Assembly (NCBI GenBank): GCA_963643505.1
Contig: CAVIKF010000006.1
Span: 1-64,000 of the forward strand
Source of the DNA: CAVEFW01 sp963643505
GTDB lineage: Bacteria; Actinomycetota; Coriobacteriia; Coriobacteriales; Eggerthellaceae
Length of the DNA stretch: 64,000 bases
Direction of reading: 5' to 3'
The notes beneath the pieces are model-generated. The model saw only the letters and a program-made list of their open reading frames with translations, had not been told where the DNA came from and did not search any database. A program made the position numbers and the translations under genes. Shown here piece after piece: positions 42,772-51,078 of this stretch. Each line of letters opens with the position of its first letter. The stretch's first letter is position 1.

Positions 42772-43437
42772 CTACATCTTCTTCACATAGGGCATGCGAC
42801 CCACCACTGGCAACCCGAAGAGTTCTTCGGCTTCCTCGGGGCTTTTAATTGTGGTATTGAGCATATCCATGAGCACGATGAGCGCGATTGCGACAAACAA
42901 ACCGACAAGAAGGGCGACTGCCGTATACATGAGGCGATTGGGACCACTCGGGGTGGTCTCAACCTTGGCTTCGTCAATGATGTTGACAGCCTCGAGGTCC
43001 ATAACCTCCACGGCGACCTTCGAGGTCTCACTAGCGATTTTATCTGCAACCAGAGCGGCCGACTCAGCCTTCTTTCCCGTGACGTTCAAGGTGATGACGC
43101 GATTTGTCGTGGAGGAGGAGACGGAGATCTTGAAATCATTGAGGTTGCTAAGACCGAGGTCCTTCGCAACCCGCGACGTGACGCGATCGGTCTCAGCCAG
43201 AACCGCAATGTCGTTGGCAAGTTGTTGACTGGCAGTCATATCGCTGGAAGAGACGGTGCTTCCCTGATTTGTGGTGGTGCTGCTCTTGGAGAGAACGTAC
43301 AACGAGACGGACGAGGTATAGTCGTTGGTCATGAAACCCCAACAATACCCGGCAGTCGCACCCGCAAAAATCAGCGGAAAAATTACGAGCAGGTACCACT
43401 TTTTCCGCAACAGCTCTAAAAGCTCAAGAAGCGTCAT
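42772..43437 (-). CDS. Chain-length determinant / CpsC-type Wzz protein
   Basis: Membrane activator of CpsD. 221 residues: a first membrane helix at about 14-36, an extracytoplasmic coiled region with Ser/Thr-rich DYTSSVSLYVLS, a second helix at about 177-196 and a cytoplasmic tail ending LFGLPVVGRMPYVKKM. This topology is standard for Wzz/CpsC. Confidence 0.92.
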   Translation of the reverse strand: MTLLELLELLRKKWYLLVIFPLIFAGATAGYCWGFMTNDYTSSVSLYVLSKSSTTTNQGSTVSSSDMTASQQLANDIAVLAETDRVTSRVAKDLGLSNLNDFKISVSSSTTNRVITLNVTGKKAESAALVADKIASETSKVAVEVMDLEAVNIIDEAKVETTPSGPNRLMYTAVALLVGLFVAIALIVLMDMLNTTIKSPEEAEELFGLPVVGRMPYVKKM

Positions 43438-43505
43438 ACCGTACTTTCTCCTCTTGGTCGATGCCTAAAAACAAAACAAACCCGAAGGCAAACAATCCGC
43501 TAAAT

Positions 43506-43514
43506 ACTATAGCA
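43506..43514 (-). promoter_or_regulatory. Extended -10 promoter candidate for cpsC-cpsD
   Basis: Minus strand TGCTATAGT, a TGnTATAAT-like box about 70 bp before the cpsC start; no good -35 was seen. Confidence 0.4.
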
Positions 43515-43573
43515 GCAGCCACCTTTTCGCTAGACCAATTCAAGAAAAAACTGTTTAACTGGACAATGTCTCA

Positions 43574-44689
43574 TCAGTCAACCTGCGTGTAATACACATC
43601 GAGAACCGTTTCGTAGGCACTGGTCTTGTCGAGCTCAAACTCAGCATACACATCACCTTGCACCATCTCGCCATCGATGGAAGTAACGTCAAAGGTCAGG
43701 TTCTTGCCAACGAGCTCGGTGGCGAGGTAGGCGACCTCTTGGGCACTGAGATTGGTGGCGGAATAGGACATACCAACCTGGAACAGATTCACCACTTCGG
43801 AGACGTTTTGCTTCGCAAGGGCAATTGCCTGGGACGCAAAAGCGCTGACGTATTGCTTTTGACGCGCCTGGCGAGCAAGGGACGACTCGAGGTAAGCCGT
43901 GTTGCGATAGCGCACGTATGACAGGGCGTTCTTGCCGTAGAGCACCACGTCCTGTCCCTCGTAGATTCCCGTATTGGGAATCGTCTCAAGGGCCGTCAGG
44001 GAAACGCCGCCGATAGCGTCGTTGACCTCGGCGACACCATCCATGTTCAAGGCAAAGTAATAGTTGATCGGAATGTTGTATAGGACGCGGCTGGCGATAC
44101 GGGACGTGTATTGGGCGCCCGTGTCGGCATCTGTACCGTAGCTGAAGGCCAGACACAGTTGCATCCGGTCTTGGCCGATGAATGACGACCCCACGTACTC
44201 ACCCACGTCGACCATGCTGTCGCGGGGAACCGCAATGGCACACACCCTGCCGGTATCCAGGTTCATGGCAATGACCATGACGCTATCAGCCTGGCCGTTC
44301 TTGCCCGCATTGGCCGCGCGCTCCGTCAAATCGTAACCCATGAAGCAAAGGGAGACCATGTTCTCATTCAACCGATAGGTATGCCCGTTGTACTTAATCG
44401 TCTTGCCCTCGTCGTAAGAGACGGCGTTGTTCGTGGTATTAACTGTGTCAATCTGGCTATTTTGCGTCACCGACATCTTGCCGAGATGGATGAAGGCAAA
44501 GATGCCACCCCCTACGGCGAGGACGATTGCCACGACGATGGCAACCACGAGAAGCGCACGCTTGCGACGGGCAATTTTTCGATGGCGGCTGCGCTTTCGT
44601 TTTCGTATCAAAACCTCCTCGTCAGCGGCGAGGTCCATCGACGTCGATTCCGTTTTGCTGTTGTCGTTATTGTCTGACGAGTTGGTCAT
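43574..44689 (-). CDS. LytR-CpsA-Psr (LCP) family ligase
   Basis: Transfers lipid-linked surface polymers onto peptidoglycan. 371 residues: a basic cytoplasmic N-terminus, one membrane helix (about 47-70), then the LCP domain with DSVMVIAMNLDTG, AIPVPRD-like AIAVPRDSMVDV (Arg-Asp), YNIPINYYFALNMDGVAEV and VRYRNTAYLESSLARQARQ. ATG 44689 has AGGAG 9 nt upstream. It overlaps the sortase gene by 23 bp. Confidence 0.94.
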   Translation of the reverse strand: MTNSSDNNDNSKTESTSMDLAADEEVLIRKRKRSRHRKIARRKRALLVVAIVVAIVLAVGGGIFAFIHLGKMSVTQNSQIDTVNTTNNAVSYDEGKTIKYNGHTYRLNENMVSLCFMGYDLTERAANAGKNGQADSVMVIAMNLDTGRVCAIAVPRDSMVDVGEYVGSSFIGQDRMQLCLAFSYGTDADTGAQYTSRIASRVLYNIPINYYFALNMDGVAEVNDAIGGVSLTALETIPNTGIYEGQDVVLYGKNALSYVRYRNTAYLESSLARQARQKQYVSAFASQAIALAKQNVSEVVNLFQVGMSYSATNLSAQEVAYLATELVGKNLTFDVTSIDGEMVQGDVYAEFELDKTSAYETVLDVYYTQVD

Positions 44690-45524
44690 CGACAAGCACT
44701 CCTGTGACGATATATCGCTTGTTTGAACTGTCGGTCAAGCTCAAGCACGTGCTGAGCTGGATAATCTGATCGGTGATCTCCAAGTGGGCACCCTCGCGCA
44801 CGTTCATGACGAGAGAGTCCGGATTGCAGACATAGTCATAGTAGTCTGCCAAGACCTTTGGGTTCGAGAAGTCGAAGGAATTCAAGATATGCCTGTCATC
44901 GAACTGGTAGGCGCTAATGACACGATAGGTGCGCACATGACCTACGCTGTATACCGTGATCGTCTCATGTTCGGCGAAGAAATCCGGATCCTCGAAATAG
45001 TGCAACGACGTAAACATGGTGTTCGCGTCAGTTTGGTGACCATAGAGAACCGTCACCGGATCGCTGAAATTCGTGGAATTTTGCATCTCCGAATAGATGG
45101 CGCCTTGCCACGCATAGGAGAAGTCAACGTCATGGTTAAGGTAGTAGAAGTCGTCCGTGGGAGATTGCACGACCGGATAGTTCACCTCGGTGCCCGGAAT
45201 GGTGATCCACGCATAGATATCAGGGTTTTCGGCCTTGAGTGCGTCGAAGTCCACGGGATTCTCGGGAAGGGCAAGCTGGGTCTCGTCTATCGGCTTCTCG
45301 ACCTCCTCCAGGACATCCGCCGCACGATTCGCGGCATCCGTCATCTTCCACCACTGGTACCCCAAAAACGCGGAAAGGCACACTATGGCGACGACAAGCA
45401 CGACGAGGATGACCGAGAGGGCCCTGATTTGCGCCTTTTTCTTACGGTCGCGGGGAGTTGCGCCCTTCGCATGCTTGGGCAAAGGCTCCCCGGCAGGAGT
45501 CGTCTGCTCTCTCTCTTCGACCAA
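44667..45524 (-). CDS. Class B sortase
   Basis: Transpeptidase that attaches sorting-signal proteins to the wall or polymerises pilins. 285 residues: membrane anchor at 33-55, then the class B pattern NPDIYAWITIPGTEVNYPVVQ, YGHQ with His163, STC with Cys260 and KRY with Arg270. The TTG start at 45524 has AAGGAG 5 nt upstream. It lies between its likely substrate (SPQTG protein upstream) and the LCP ligase. Confidence 0.93.
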   Translation of the reverse strand: MVEEREQTTPAGEPLPKHAKGATPRDRKKKAQIRALSVILVVLVVAIVCLSAFLGYQWWKMTDAANRAADVLEEVEKPIDETQLALPENPVDFDALKAENPDIYAWITIPGTEVNYPVVQSPTDDFYYLNHDVDFSYAWQGAIYSEMQNSTNFSDPVTVLYGHQTDANTMFTSLHYFEDPDFFAEHETITVYSVGHVRTYRVISAYQFDDRHILNSFDFSNPKVLADYYDYVCNPDSLVMNVREGAHLEITDQIIQLSTCLSLTDSSNKRYIVTGVLVDDQLVRQ

Positions 45525-45570
45525 GGATGCTCCTTACTGCAAATTCGGTCCCGCCTCAAAGCGAGTAACA

Positions 45571-45601
45571 CAAGAAGAAGGGCCCATGAACACAGGCCCT
45601 T
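45571..45601 (-). terminator. Attenuator or terminator after the SPQTG gene
   Basis: Minus strand AAGGGCC pairs with GGCCCTT, followed by CTTCTT. It lies between the SPQTG gene and the sortase gene, so it may let the surface protein be made in excess of the enzymes. Confidence 0.65.
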
Positions 45602-45629
45602 CCCCTATCATCTAGAACAAAGCCAGGAC

Positions 45630-46244
45630 TTACTCAGTGACCTTCTTGCGAAGGGCAAAGGCAACGCCGCAAGCAACGACGGTAAGCCCAGCAACACCGG
45701 CGACACCACCAGCGAAGTTCACACCAGTCTGCGGAGAGGTGGAGCTTCCATTGGCGTTCGATGCAGCAGAGGACTTATCGATCACGATGGTGTAGTACTT
45801 GGCAAGACCGGTAAGGCTCACATACACGGAGCCGTTTTGAACCGTGACAGTGCGCACCGACATGGTACCGTCAGAATTCTCGATATAGATCTTTGCGGTT
45901 TTGCCGTTGTAAGAGGAGTCAACGGTAAAGTTAAAGTTGAACCCCTGACCGGATGCAGCTGCCTCTGCGTCGGAATCATGGGTGCCGTCCGTCGCGCCGA
46001 TACCGGCCTCATAGGAGCCGACGACGACGTTGTTGGCATCGACCTCGGCGTTGGACGCAAGGGTGTCAGTGGGGGCGGCCCACAAATTTCCTGATGCCTC
46101 CGTCGAAACGGTCAACGTAGAACCCATGCTGGAAGTCGCGGTCTTAGTCTGAGTCGGGTTAGACGGACTGTACGCAGCGAACGCCATGCAAGGCATAACG
46201 AGCGTAAGGGCGAGCGCGCAAGCGATGGCTACAATTTTCTTCAT
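45630..46244 (-). CDS. Secreted surface protein with SPQTG sorting signal
   Basis: 204 residues. A signal peptide (1-24, cleavage near AFA-AYS) is followed by a Ser/Thr/Ala-rich spacer, a beta-rich region (about 100-157; FNFNFTVDSSYNGKTAKIYI) and a C-terminal cell-wall sorting signal: SPQTG at 170-174, a hydrophobic helix and an RKK tail. It is probably the dedicated substrate of the adjacent sortase. GGAGGAAGG precedes the ATG. The function of the mature domain is not recognised. Confidence 0.88.
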   Translation of the reverse strand: MKKIVAIACALALTLVMPCMAFAAYSPSNPTQTKTATSSMGSTLTVSTEASGNLWAAPTDTLASNAEVDANNVVVGSYEAGIGATDGTHDSDAEAAASGQGFNFNFTVDSSYNGKTAKIYIENSDGTMSVRTVTVQNGSVYVSLTGLAKYYTIVIDKSSAASNANGSSTSPQTGVNFAGGVAGVAGLTVVACGVAFALRKKVTE

Positions 46245-46297
46245 GTGAATCCTTCCTCCCGGTGACGGCGGAGCTTAAGGTCTACCTAATTTGTTTA

Positions 46298-46306
46298 GTA
46301 TCGCAC
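46298..46306 (-). promoter_or_regulatory. Extended -10 promoter candidate for the surface operon
   Basis: Minus strand TGCGATACT about 55 bp upstream of the SPQTG gene start. Confidence 0.4.
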
Positions 46307-46394
46307 AAACGCGAGGAGAAGTACAGTGTTTTAACGTTCTTTCGAAGTTTGAAGCATTTTAAAAGGATATAATTTCGAAAATTGCGGCGCGCCA

Positions 46395-46500
46395 CCCCGC
46401 AGTCTACTCCGTAACCTGCTCCGTGCGACACGATACCCCTCGATCTGCTCCGTGCAACACGCTGCTGCGCAGTTTTCCCGCAGTCTACTCCGCGACCGCA
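46395..46500 (-). repeat. Tandem echoes of the NYN-LOTUS gene 3' end
   Basis: Minus strand GGAGTAGACTGCGGG, spanning the gene's stop codon, recurs identically about 82 bp downstream. Two intermediate copies read CACGGAGCAGATCG and CACGGAGCAGGTTAC. Confidence 0.9.
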
Positions 46501-47897
46501 TAGTTGTCGTCCTCGCGCTTATCGATACGAATGCCAGGAAGGCTCGCGACGAAAAGGCGGAGGTTGCGAAAACCGGTCTTGGTGACGCGGAAATCCTTGA
46601 AACGCCCGCGCACGCGCTTCGACAAAACGCCTACGGCGACGCCTTCCTCCCCCGCCTCGAGCACAAGGCCCTTGATGAAATCGCTCTCCTCGCTGAAGTC
46701 CACACCAGACGCTTCCCCGGAGGTTGTCGACTTGACGGGAGCCTCCTCCACGCCCGACTTCACGGGAGCGCTCTTCGCAGGAGCCTCCTCCTCAGGAACA
46801 CCCGCAACCTCTTCCTTCTTGGCGCGGGTACGGCGGGTTGCACGCTTCCTTGCGGGTTTCTTCTCCGCTTCGGGTTTCTCCCCCACTTCAGACTCAGGCT
46901 CGCGCTCTGACCCGTGCTCAGGTTCGGGCTCGGGAGCCTCGTTTTCAACGGTCTCCTCAGATGAACCCTCAACCCCGATATGGGTGCTGCGTCCACCACG
47001 ACGGCCGCGGCGACGGCGACGTCCGTGTCGGACCTCCCCCTCCATGTCGCCCTCACTCTCGGTGGCGGCCGCCTCCACATTCGCCTCGGAAGTCTCAAGC
47101 TCGTCGACTTTCACAACCACGCCCGAAAAACCATCAGCCAACTCCACCGCCACGTTGCTTCCGTCCTTTGCAATCTTGACGCTGGAGAAATCGGACAGCA
47201 GCTTCGAGAGCAGGTTCGTGCCGTAGCTTCGAACGTCGAAGTCGGGGTAGCGCTTTTGAAGGCGGGAGCCGATCTCGCCTAAGCCGGTAGCCTTCCCGTT
47301 GTTCGTGTTGTCGGTGATGATGTCGACAACCGCTTGCTCGATCTCGGCCTTGCTGGCGATTGGCTCAGGAACCTCTGAGACATCCGCGGTCGAACCCCTT
47401 CCTCCCGAACCGCGACGACGTGTGCTACCTATAAGTAGCTCAAGGGTGGTGAAGACATCACATGCGGTGCGGAACGGAACGGGGGTCTTCTTCTCACCCA
47501 TGCCGATGACGGTCAGTCCGCTCTCGCGGATACGGGCAGCGAGGCGTGTGAAGTCCGAGTCGCTTGAGACGATGCAGAAGCCCTCGACCGAGTTTGCATA
47601 GAGAATGTCCATGGCGTCGATGATCATGGCGGAGTCCGTGGCGTTCTTGCCCTGGGTGTAACCGAACTGTTGGATCGGCGTGATGCTGTTCTCGAGCAAA
47701 GCTGACTTCCACTTGGCATGCAAAGACAGGGTCCAGTCACCATAAATGCGCTTGATGGTGACGGTGCCGTACTTGGAAAGCTCGTCAAGGATGGGTTTGA
47801 GATACTTCGCAGAAACGTTGTCCGCATCAATGAGCAGGGCAAAACGCTTGTCGTACGCAGGAACAGCCGTCGTGGCGGCAAATGACCGAGGGTCCAT
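46485..47897 (-). CDS. NYN-domain putative ribonuclease with two LOTUS/OST-HTH domains
   Basis: 470 residues. The NYN (PIN-like) domain (17-155) has acidic residues LLIDADN (Asp24, Asp26), Asp88 in ATDSAMIIDAMD and SSDSDF (Asp113, Asp115). A first LOTUS domain (about 184-252; GLGEIGSRLQKRYPDFDVRSYG) follows. A long linker of acidic and Arg/Lys-rich blocks (RRRGRRGGRS, KKPARKRATRRTRAKK) leads to a second LOTUS-like domain (about 402-468). LOTUS domains bind RNA, so RNA cleavage or turnover is inferred. ATG 47897 has AAGGAG 7 nt upstream. Confidence 0.85.
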   Translation of the reverse strand: MDPRSFAATTAVPAYDKRFALLIDADNVSAKYLKPILDELSKYGTVTIKRIYGDWTLSLHAKWKSALLENSITPIQQFGYTQGKNATDSAMIIDAMDILYANSVEGFCIVSSDSDFTRLAARIRESGLTVIGMGEKKTPVPFRTACDVFTTLELLIGSTRRRGSGGRGSTADVSEVPEPIASKAEIEQAVVDIITDNTNNGKATGLGEIGSRLQKRYPDFDVRSYGTNLLSKLLSDFSSVKIAKDGSNVAVELADGFSGVVVKVDELETSEANVEAAATESEGDMEGEVRHGRRRRRGRRGGRSTHIGVEGSSEETVENEAPEPEPEHGSEREPESEVGEKPEAEKKPARKRATRRTRAKKEEVAGVPEEEAPAKSAPVKSGVEEAPVKSTTSGEASGVDFSEESDFIKGLVLEAGEEGVAVGVLSKRVRGRFKDFRVTKTGFRNLRLFVASLPGIRIDKREDDNYAVAE

Positions 47898-48089
47898 ATT
47901 CAACTCCTTTTTGCGCGCAGGCGAATCCGCCGCTCGCAGTCCGGAACGCAGTCGCAATCTCATGCGCCAGCATTCACGTGTTCTCTCCGGTGCCCTCGGA
48001 TCTACGGTGCGCAATCCATTGCGCATCACGTACCGCGGGCACACCGTCAAATTGTAGCGCATCTGGTTCAGACTGGCATCTAGCCCAGA

Positions 48090-48245
48090 CGAAAAAGGCG
48101 CAGACCCGGGCAGCCTGCGCCCTGTATGGGGCGTTATTCGTTTTGACGACCCGGGCAGTCTACGCCATTTGTAGGGCGCTCTGCGGTTTGACGAGGCAAA
48201 ACGCAACGAGCCAAATAAGATCAAACCTGTTGTCTATTTGATGGA
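48090..48245 (-). repeat. 44-bp tandem repeats related to the flavoprotein gene 3' end
   Basis: Minus strand GCGCCC-TACAAATGGCGTAGACTGCCCGGGTCGTC and AACGCCCCATACAGGGCGCAGGC-TGCCCGGGTC follow one another. The gene end GTGCCTCCATCAAATAGAC matches them, with the TAGAC including the stop. Confidence 0.75.
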
Positions 48246-48776
48246 GGCACCAAGCTCGCGGCACTTCTCGATCTCGGGCTTGCCCTCGACGGCACCCTTT
48301 TCATAGGTGTTGTTGCACAAGACGATGCCGATGATCTCGTTCTTGCAATAGTTCATCGCGATCTCGAAGCTCTTTACGAGGCCGTCCGCCGTGGTGATGT
48401 CCTTGTCCTCGAAGGGCATAAGCAAGGCAACACGATCATGAGGAAACTTACGTCCGCCGATTTGGCAAAACTGGCGGTCCATAAACGCCTTGATCTGGGC
48501 GGGATAACTGTAGTAGTACAGCGGGAATGCGTACACCACGACCTCGGCCCAATCGAGAAGCTCATACACCTGCGTCATGTCGTCCTTTTGGGCGCATTGG
48601 CCACCGTGGGTAAAGCAGTACTCGCAGGCAAGGCAGCCGTTGATCTTGGCATTGCCCACCCAGGCAACCCGCACCTCGTTGCCGACGCTCTCGGCCCCCT
48701 CAATGAACGCCTTAGCCATGATCTCACTGTTGCCGCCCTTGCGCGGGCTTCCATGAATCACCAGGATTTTTGCCAT
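48234..48776 (-). CDS. NADPH-dependent FMN reductase / iron-sulfur flavoprotein-like
   Basis: 180 residues of flavodoxin fold: ILVIHGSPRKGGNS (FMN phosphate loop), FPLYYYSYPAQIKAFMDR and, unusually for simple FMN reductases, a compact Cys motif CLACEYC-x6-C (Cys48, 51, 54 and 61), as in iron-sulfur flavoproteins that hold a 4Fe-4S cluster. It probably transfers electrons to or from ferredoxin or oxidants. GGGGGAG precedes the ATG. It follows the cyclase-like gene by about 97 bp. Confidence 0.87.
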   Translation of the reverse strand: MAKILVIHGSPRKGGNSEIMAKAFIEGAESVGNEVRVAWVGNAKINGCLACEYCFTHGGQCAQKDDMTQVYELLDWAEVVVYAFPLYYYSYPAQIKAFMDRQFCQIGGRKFPHDRVALLMPFEDKDITTADGLVKSFEIAMNYCKNEIIGIVLCNNTYEKGAVEGKPEIEKCRELGASIK

Positions 48777-48873
48777 TGTCTCCCCCTTTATTTCGGATGC
48801 GTGCATCCTCTTTTGATGCGAGCACTCTTTTGGTGCTCTTTGGTTTCTCTCTCGTGAGAAGTGTGGACGGGAC

Positions 48874-49548
48874 CTATTCCTCGACCTCGACCACAAGATT
48901 GACCGGCGTCGCCTCTCTGTCTTTCAGACGCAACGGGGTCGTAAACGCACGTACCAGCCTCTTGCCTGCGAGTTGGGAGGGGTCGTAGTCCTCGTAGATC
49001 ATGCAGGGCAGGCAATCGACATCGTTAAGCAACGTGTTGTGGGTTGCGTAGTCGTTGGTCGCCCCGATGCCAAGGTTCTCGATGCTGAGCGTATCGATAG
49101 CGACAGCCTTCACCTTCGGAAGCTTCTCGCGGATATAACGCGCCGCCTCGGCAGACAGGGCTGGGAAGTCATTGGCATAGGCATCGAAGTCAGCAGAGCG
49201 CAACTTCCACCAACCCGTATCGAACAGGAGGAAGTCTGCCTGCTCCACCCCGGGGGCACCAGCCACGTCCTCCACCGTGATGAGATAGTTCTTCTGCGCA
49301 TTGACCTGGATAAGAAGCGGGGCATCGTACATGAAACGCTCCAAAGGAACCTGGTCGAGGGTCATGGCCCCATCCCGATAATGGCAGGGCGCGTCCACAT
49401 GGGTCCCCGCATGGGTATAGATCGTCATGACGGTCCCATTCCATGCGTCGCCGTTGGCAATACGCTCCCGGTCGACCAGCTCAACCTCGGGAAGGCCTGG
49501 ATACACCGGCATATGGTGGGAAACGGGATAGGAAACCTCTACGAACAT
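48874..49548 (-). CDS. Cyclase / kynurenine-formamidase-like metal hydrolase
   Basis: 224 residues with the PF04199-type metal motif HAGTHVDAPCHY (about 46-57), MTLDQVP, FDTGWW and AIDTLSIENLG. Family members hydrolyse N-formylkynurenine or act in cyclisation; no kynurenine pathway genes are nearby, so the substrate is open. AAGGAGTG precedes the ATG at 49548. It lies 47 bp after the Cys-rich small protein gene. Confidence 0.85.
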   Translation of the reverse strand: MFVEVSYPVSHHMPVYPGLPEVELVDRERIANGDAWNGTVMTIYTHAGTHVDAPCHYRDGAMTLDQVPLERFMYDAPLLIQVNAQKNYLITVEDVAGAPGVEQADFLLFDTGWWKLRSADFDAYANDFPALSAEAARYIREKLPKVKAVAIDTLSIENLGIGATNDYATHNTLLNDVDCLPCMIYEDYDPSQLAGKRLVRAFTTPLRLKDREATPVNLVVEVEE

Positions 49549-49595
49549 CTGCACTCCTTTCTCACAAGGCCTCCATGATATCACGGCGACCCGCG

Positions 49596-49874
49596 TCACT
49601 CCTTTTTGCACAAACCGCAGGTCTTGTACCACTCCTTGCGACCCTCGATCATGCCGATAAGGGTGTCCCTTTGCTCGTCAGAGAAATCATCACGAGCGCG
49701 GACTTCGTCGGAGAGGCGATCAAGGCGGGAGCACGCCTCTGTGAGCCCGGGGGCGGGACAACAGGGGCGGGCAAAGAACCCATACCAATACGAATCCTTG
49801 CTCATAGCGGCACACAAGGCCTCAAACTCGCCCTCATCAGCCTCTCCGCCGATCTTGCAAACGTTCTCTTCCAT
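49596..49874 (-). CDS. Cys-rich small protein, 92 residues
   Basis: No family is recognised with confidence. It has seven cysteines (6, 21, 38, 39, 48, 86, 89), including a CC pair and a C-terminal TCGLCKKE CxxC, and a predicted helical middle with DEQRDTLIGMIEGR. It starts 17 bp after the dinitrogenase-cofactor-like gene, so a shared role in metal or Fe-S handling is plausible. A start at ATG 49874 is supported by an AGG-containing site only. Confidence 0.7.
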   Translation of the reverse strand: MEENVCKIGGEADEGEFEALCAAMSKDSYWYGFFARPCCPAPGLTEACSRLDRLSDEVRARDDFSDEQRDTLIGMIEGRKEWYKTCGLCKKE

Positions 49875-49891
49875 GACAAACCTCGCTTCTC

Positions 49892-50254
49892 TCAGTGCTT
49901 GCAGGCCTGGTCGAGTTGCATCTCGGGCAGGGCGCCGCGCATGAACAGCGTAACAGCGCCGCCCACGTAAGGCTGATTTTGCTCCACATAGACCTTGATG
50001 CCGGCGTCGGTAAAACGGGTGAAGGGCGGCACGCCCATGCCGACGACGATGATGGCATCTATGCCTTGGGATATGGCAAAATCGATGACGCCGCCGCACC
50101 CGGCAACGTCATGGTCGACATTTTTGATCACCTCCACCTTGGTGCACTTGTCGCCCTCGATGGTGACAAGGCTAAACCAGGGGGCGTGGCCGAAATGGCC
50201 GCTGCGGGTTGCGGCGAGGCCATCAGGGGTCTCGGCGGGTATCGCTACAAGCAT
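49892..50254 (-). CDS. Dinitrogenase iron-molybdenum cofactor (NifX/NafY-like) domain protein
   Basis: 120 residues of the NifB/NifX C-terminal-like fold: MLVAIPAET, SGHFGHAPWFSL, HDVAGCGGVIDFAISQGIDAIIVVGMG and KVYVEQNQPYVGGAV. Such stand-alone proteins occur in many anaerobes without nitrogenase and are thought to bind Fe-S or metal clusters. GGGAGAAG precedes the ATG. The promoter region carries a dispersed 57-bp repeat. Confidence 0.88.
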   Translation of the reverse strand: MLVAIPAETPDGLAATRSGHFGHAPWFSLVTIEGDKCTKVEVIKNVDHDVAGCGGVIDFAISQGIDAIIVVGMGVPPFTRFTDAGIKVYVEQNQPYVGGAVTLFMRGALPEMQLDQACKH

Positions 50255-50284
50255 CTTCTTCTCCCTCAACGTCAAACAAACAGG

Positions 50285-50341
50285 TTACGCCAAAGAGTAC
50301 ACCTTTTCAGGCGCCATCCCGCGTTACGACCGCCCAACGGG
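50285..50341 (-). repeat. Dispersed 57-bp repeat, copy 1
   Basis: Contains AAAGAGTACACC, GGCGCCATCCCGCG and CGCCCAACG. The copy at 59332-59389 differs at 5 positions plus a 1-nt indel. Both lie just upstream of minus-strand start codons. Confidence 0.95.
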
Positions 50342-50361
50342 TGATTTGACTTTAGCGCGGA

Positions 50362-50448
50362 GGCTGGCGTTGCAAGCGGGTCGGCGCGGGGGCTGGTGTT
50401 GCAAGCGGGTCGGCACGGGGGCTGGCGTTGCAAGCGGGTCGGCACGGC
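50362..50448. repeat. Three perfect-length 29-bp tandem repeats
   Basis: Units at 50362, 50391 and 50420, each GGCTGGYGTTGCAAGCGGG plus TCGGCRCGGS, with two or three substitutions among them. They sit between divergent genes in the 365-bp gap 50255-50619. Confidence 0.95.
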
Positions 50449-50483
50449 GGAAGTATCGGCGTTGTATCCCTCCCATTTTGGTC

Positions 50484-50517
50484 TTATCGAAACTAGTGAA
50501 ACTTTTCATATCGATAA
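50484..50517. promoter_or_regulatory. 7-bp perfect inverted repeat upstream of CIRCE
   Basis: TTATCGA (50484-50490) and TCGATAA (50511-50517) are separated by 20 bp. GATAAT at 50513-50518 could be a -10 box. It is a possible second operator for hsp20. Confidence 0.45.
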
Positions 50518-50538
50518 TGTCAAGACTTTGTGAAGACG

Positions 50539-50565
50539 TTAGCACTCTCGACTGGAGAGTGCTAA
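50539..50565 (+). promoter_or_regulatory. CIRCE operator (HrcA binding site)
   Basis: TTAGCACTC, nine bases, then GAGTGCTAA: an exact match to the CIRCE consensus, 54 bp before the hsp20 start. It predicts HrcA repression of the gene. Confidence 0.97.
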
Positions 50566-50619
50566 TCGGTGGTAAGGTGAGTCCCGTAAAGAAGAAAACC
50601 GAATATCAGGAGGCACATC

Positions 50620-51078
50620 ATGTATGGATTAGCACAGTATCGACCGATCAACCACGAGCTTGAGTACAACCCCTTCAAGACCATGGCAGACTTCGAAAAG
50701 AGGTTCTTCGGCGAGCCGTTCGTCGGGTTCATGCGCAACACGGAGCCGGCCTCATTCAAGACCGACATCTCCGACCAGGGTGACAAGTACCTGCTTGAGG
50801 CTGACCTTCCCGGGTTCAAGAAGGAGGACATCAGCCTTGACCTTGACGGCGACAGACTGACGATCAAGGCGGAACGCCACTCCGAGCATGAGGAGAAGGA
50901 CGACAAGGGCAATCTCGTTTGCAGCGAGCGCTCCTTCGGGTCCTATGCGCGCAGCTTCGACGTCTCCGAGGTCAACACCGACGAAATCACGGCAAAGCTC
51001 GAGGACGGGGTCTTGACCTTGGATTTGCCCAAGAAGCAGGCAAGCGTTCCGACCGCGCGTCGTATCGAAGTCCAATAG
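50620..51078 (+). CDS. Hsp20 / alpha-crystallin family small heat-shock protein
   Basis: ATP-independent holdase of 152 residues. The alpha-crystallin domain runs from about 45 to 145 (KTDISDQGDKYLLEADLPGF, DRLTIKAER, SFGSYARSFDV) with the terminal GVLTLDLPKK motif, and ends with a short tail lacking a clear IxI motif. AGGAGG is 6 nt before the ATG. CIRCE lies just upstream and a strong terminator follows, so it is a monocistronic heat-shock unit. Confidence 0.96.
   Translation: MYGLAQYRPINHELEYNPFKTMADFEKRFFGEPFVGFMRNTEPASFKTDISDQGDKYLLEADLPGFKKEDISLDLDGDRLTIKAERHSEHEEKDDKGNLVCSERSFGSYARSFDVSEVNTDEITAKLEDGVLTLDLPKKQASVPTARRIEVQ

Noticed and set aside
48822..48840. Hairpin GAGCAC...GTGCTC as a terminator of the cyclase-like gene
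   Set aside because: On the minus strand no T-run follows the stem; it stays an unexplained small inverted repeat.
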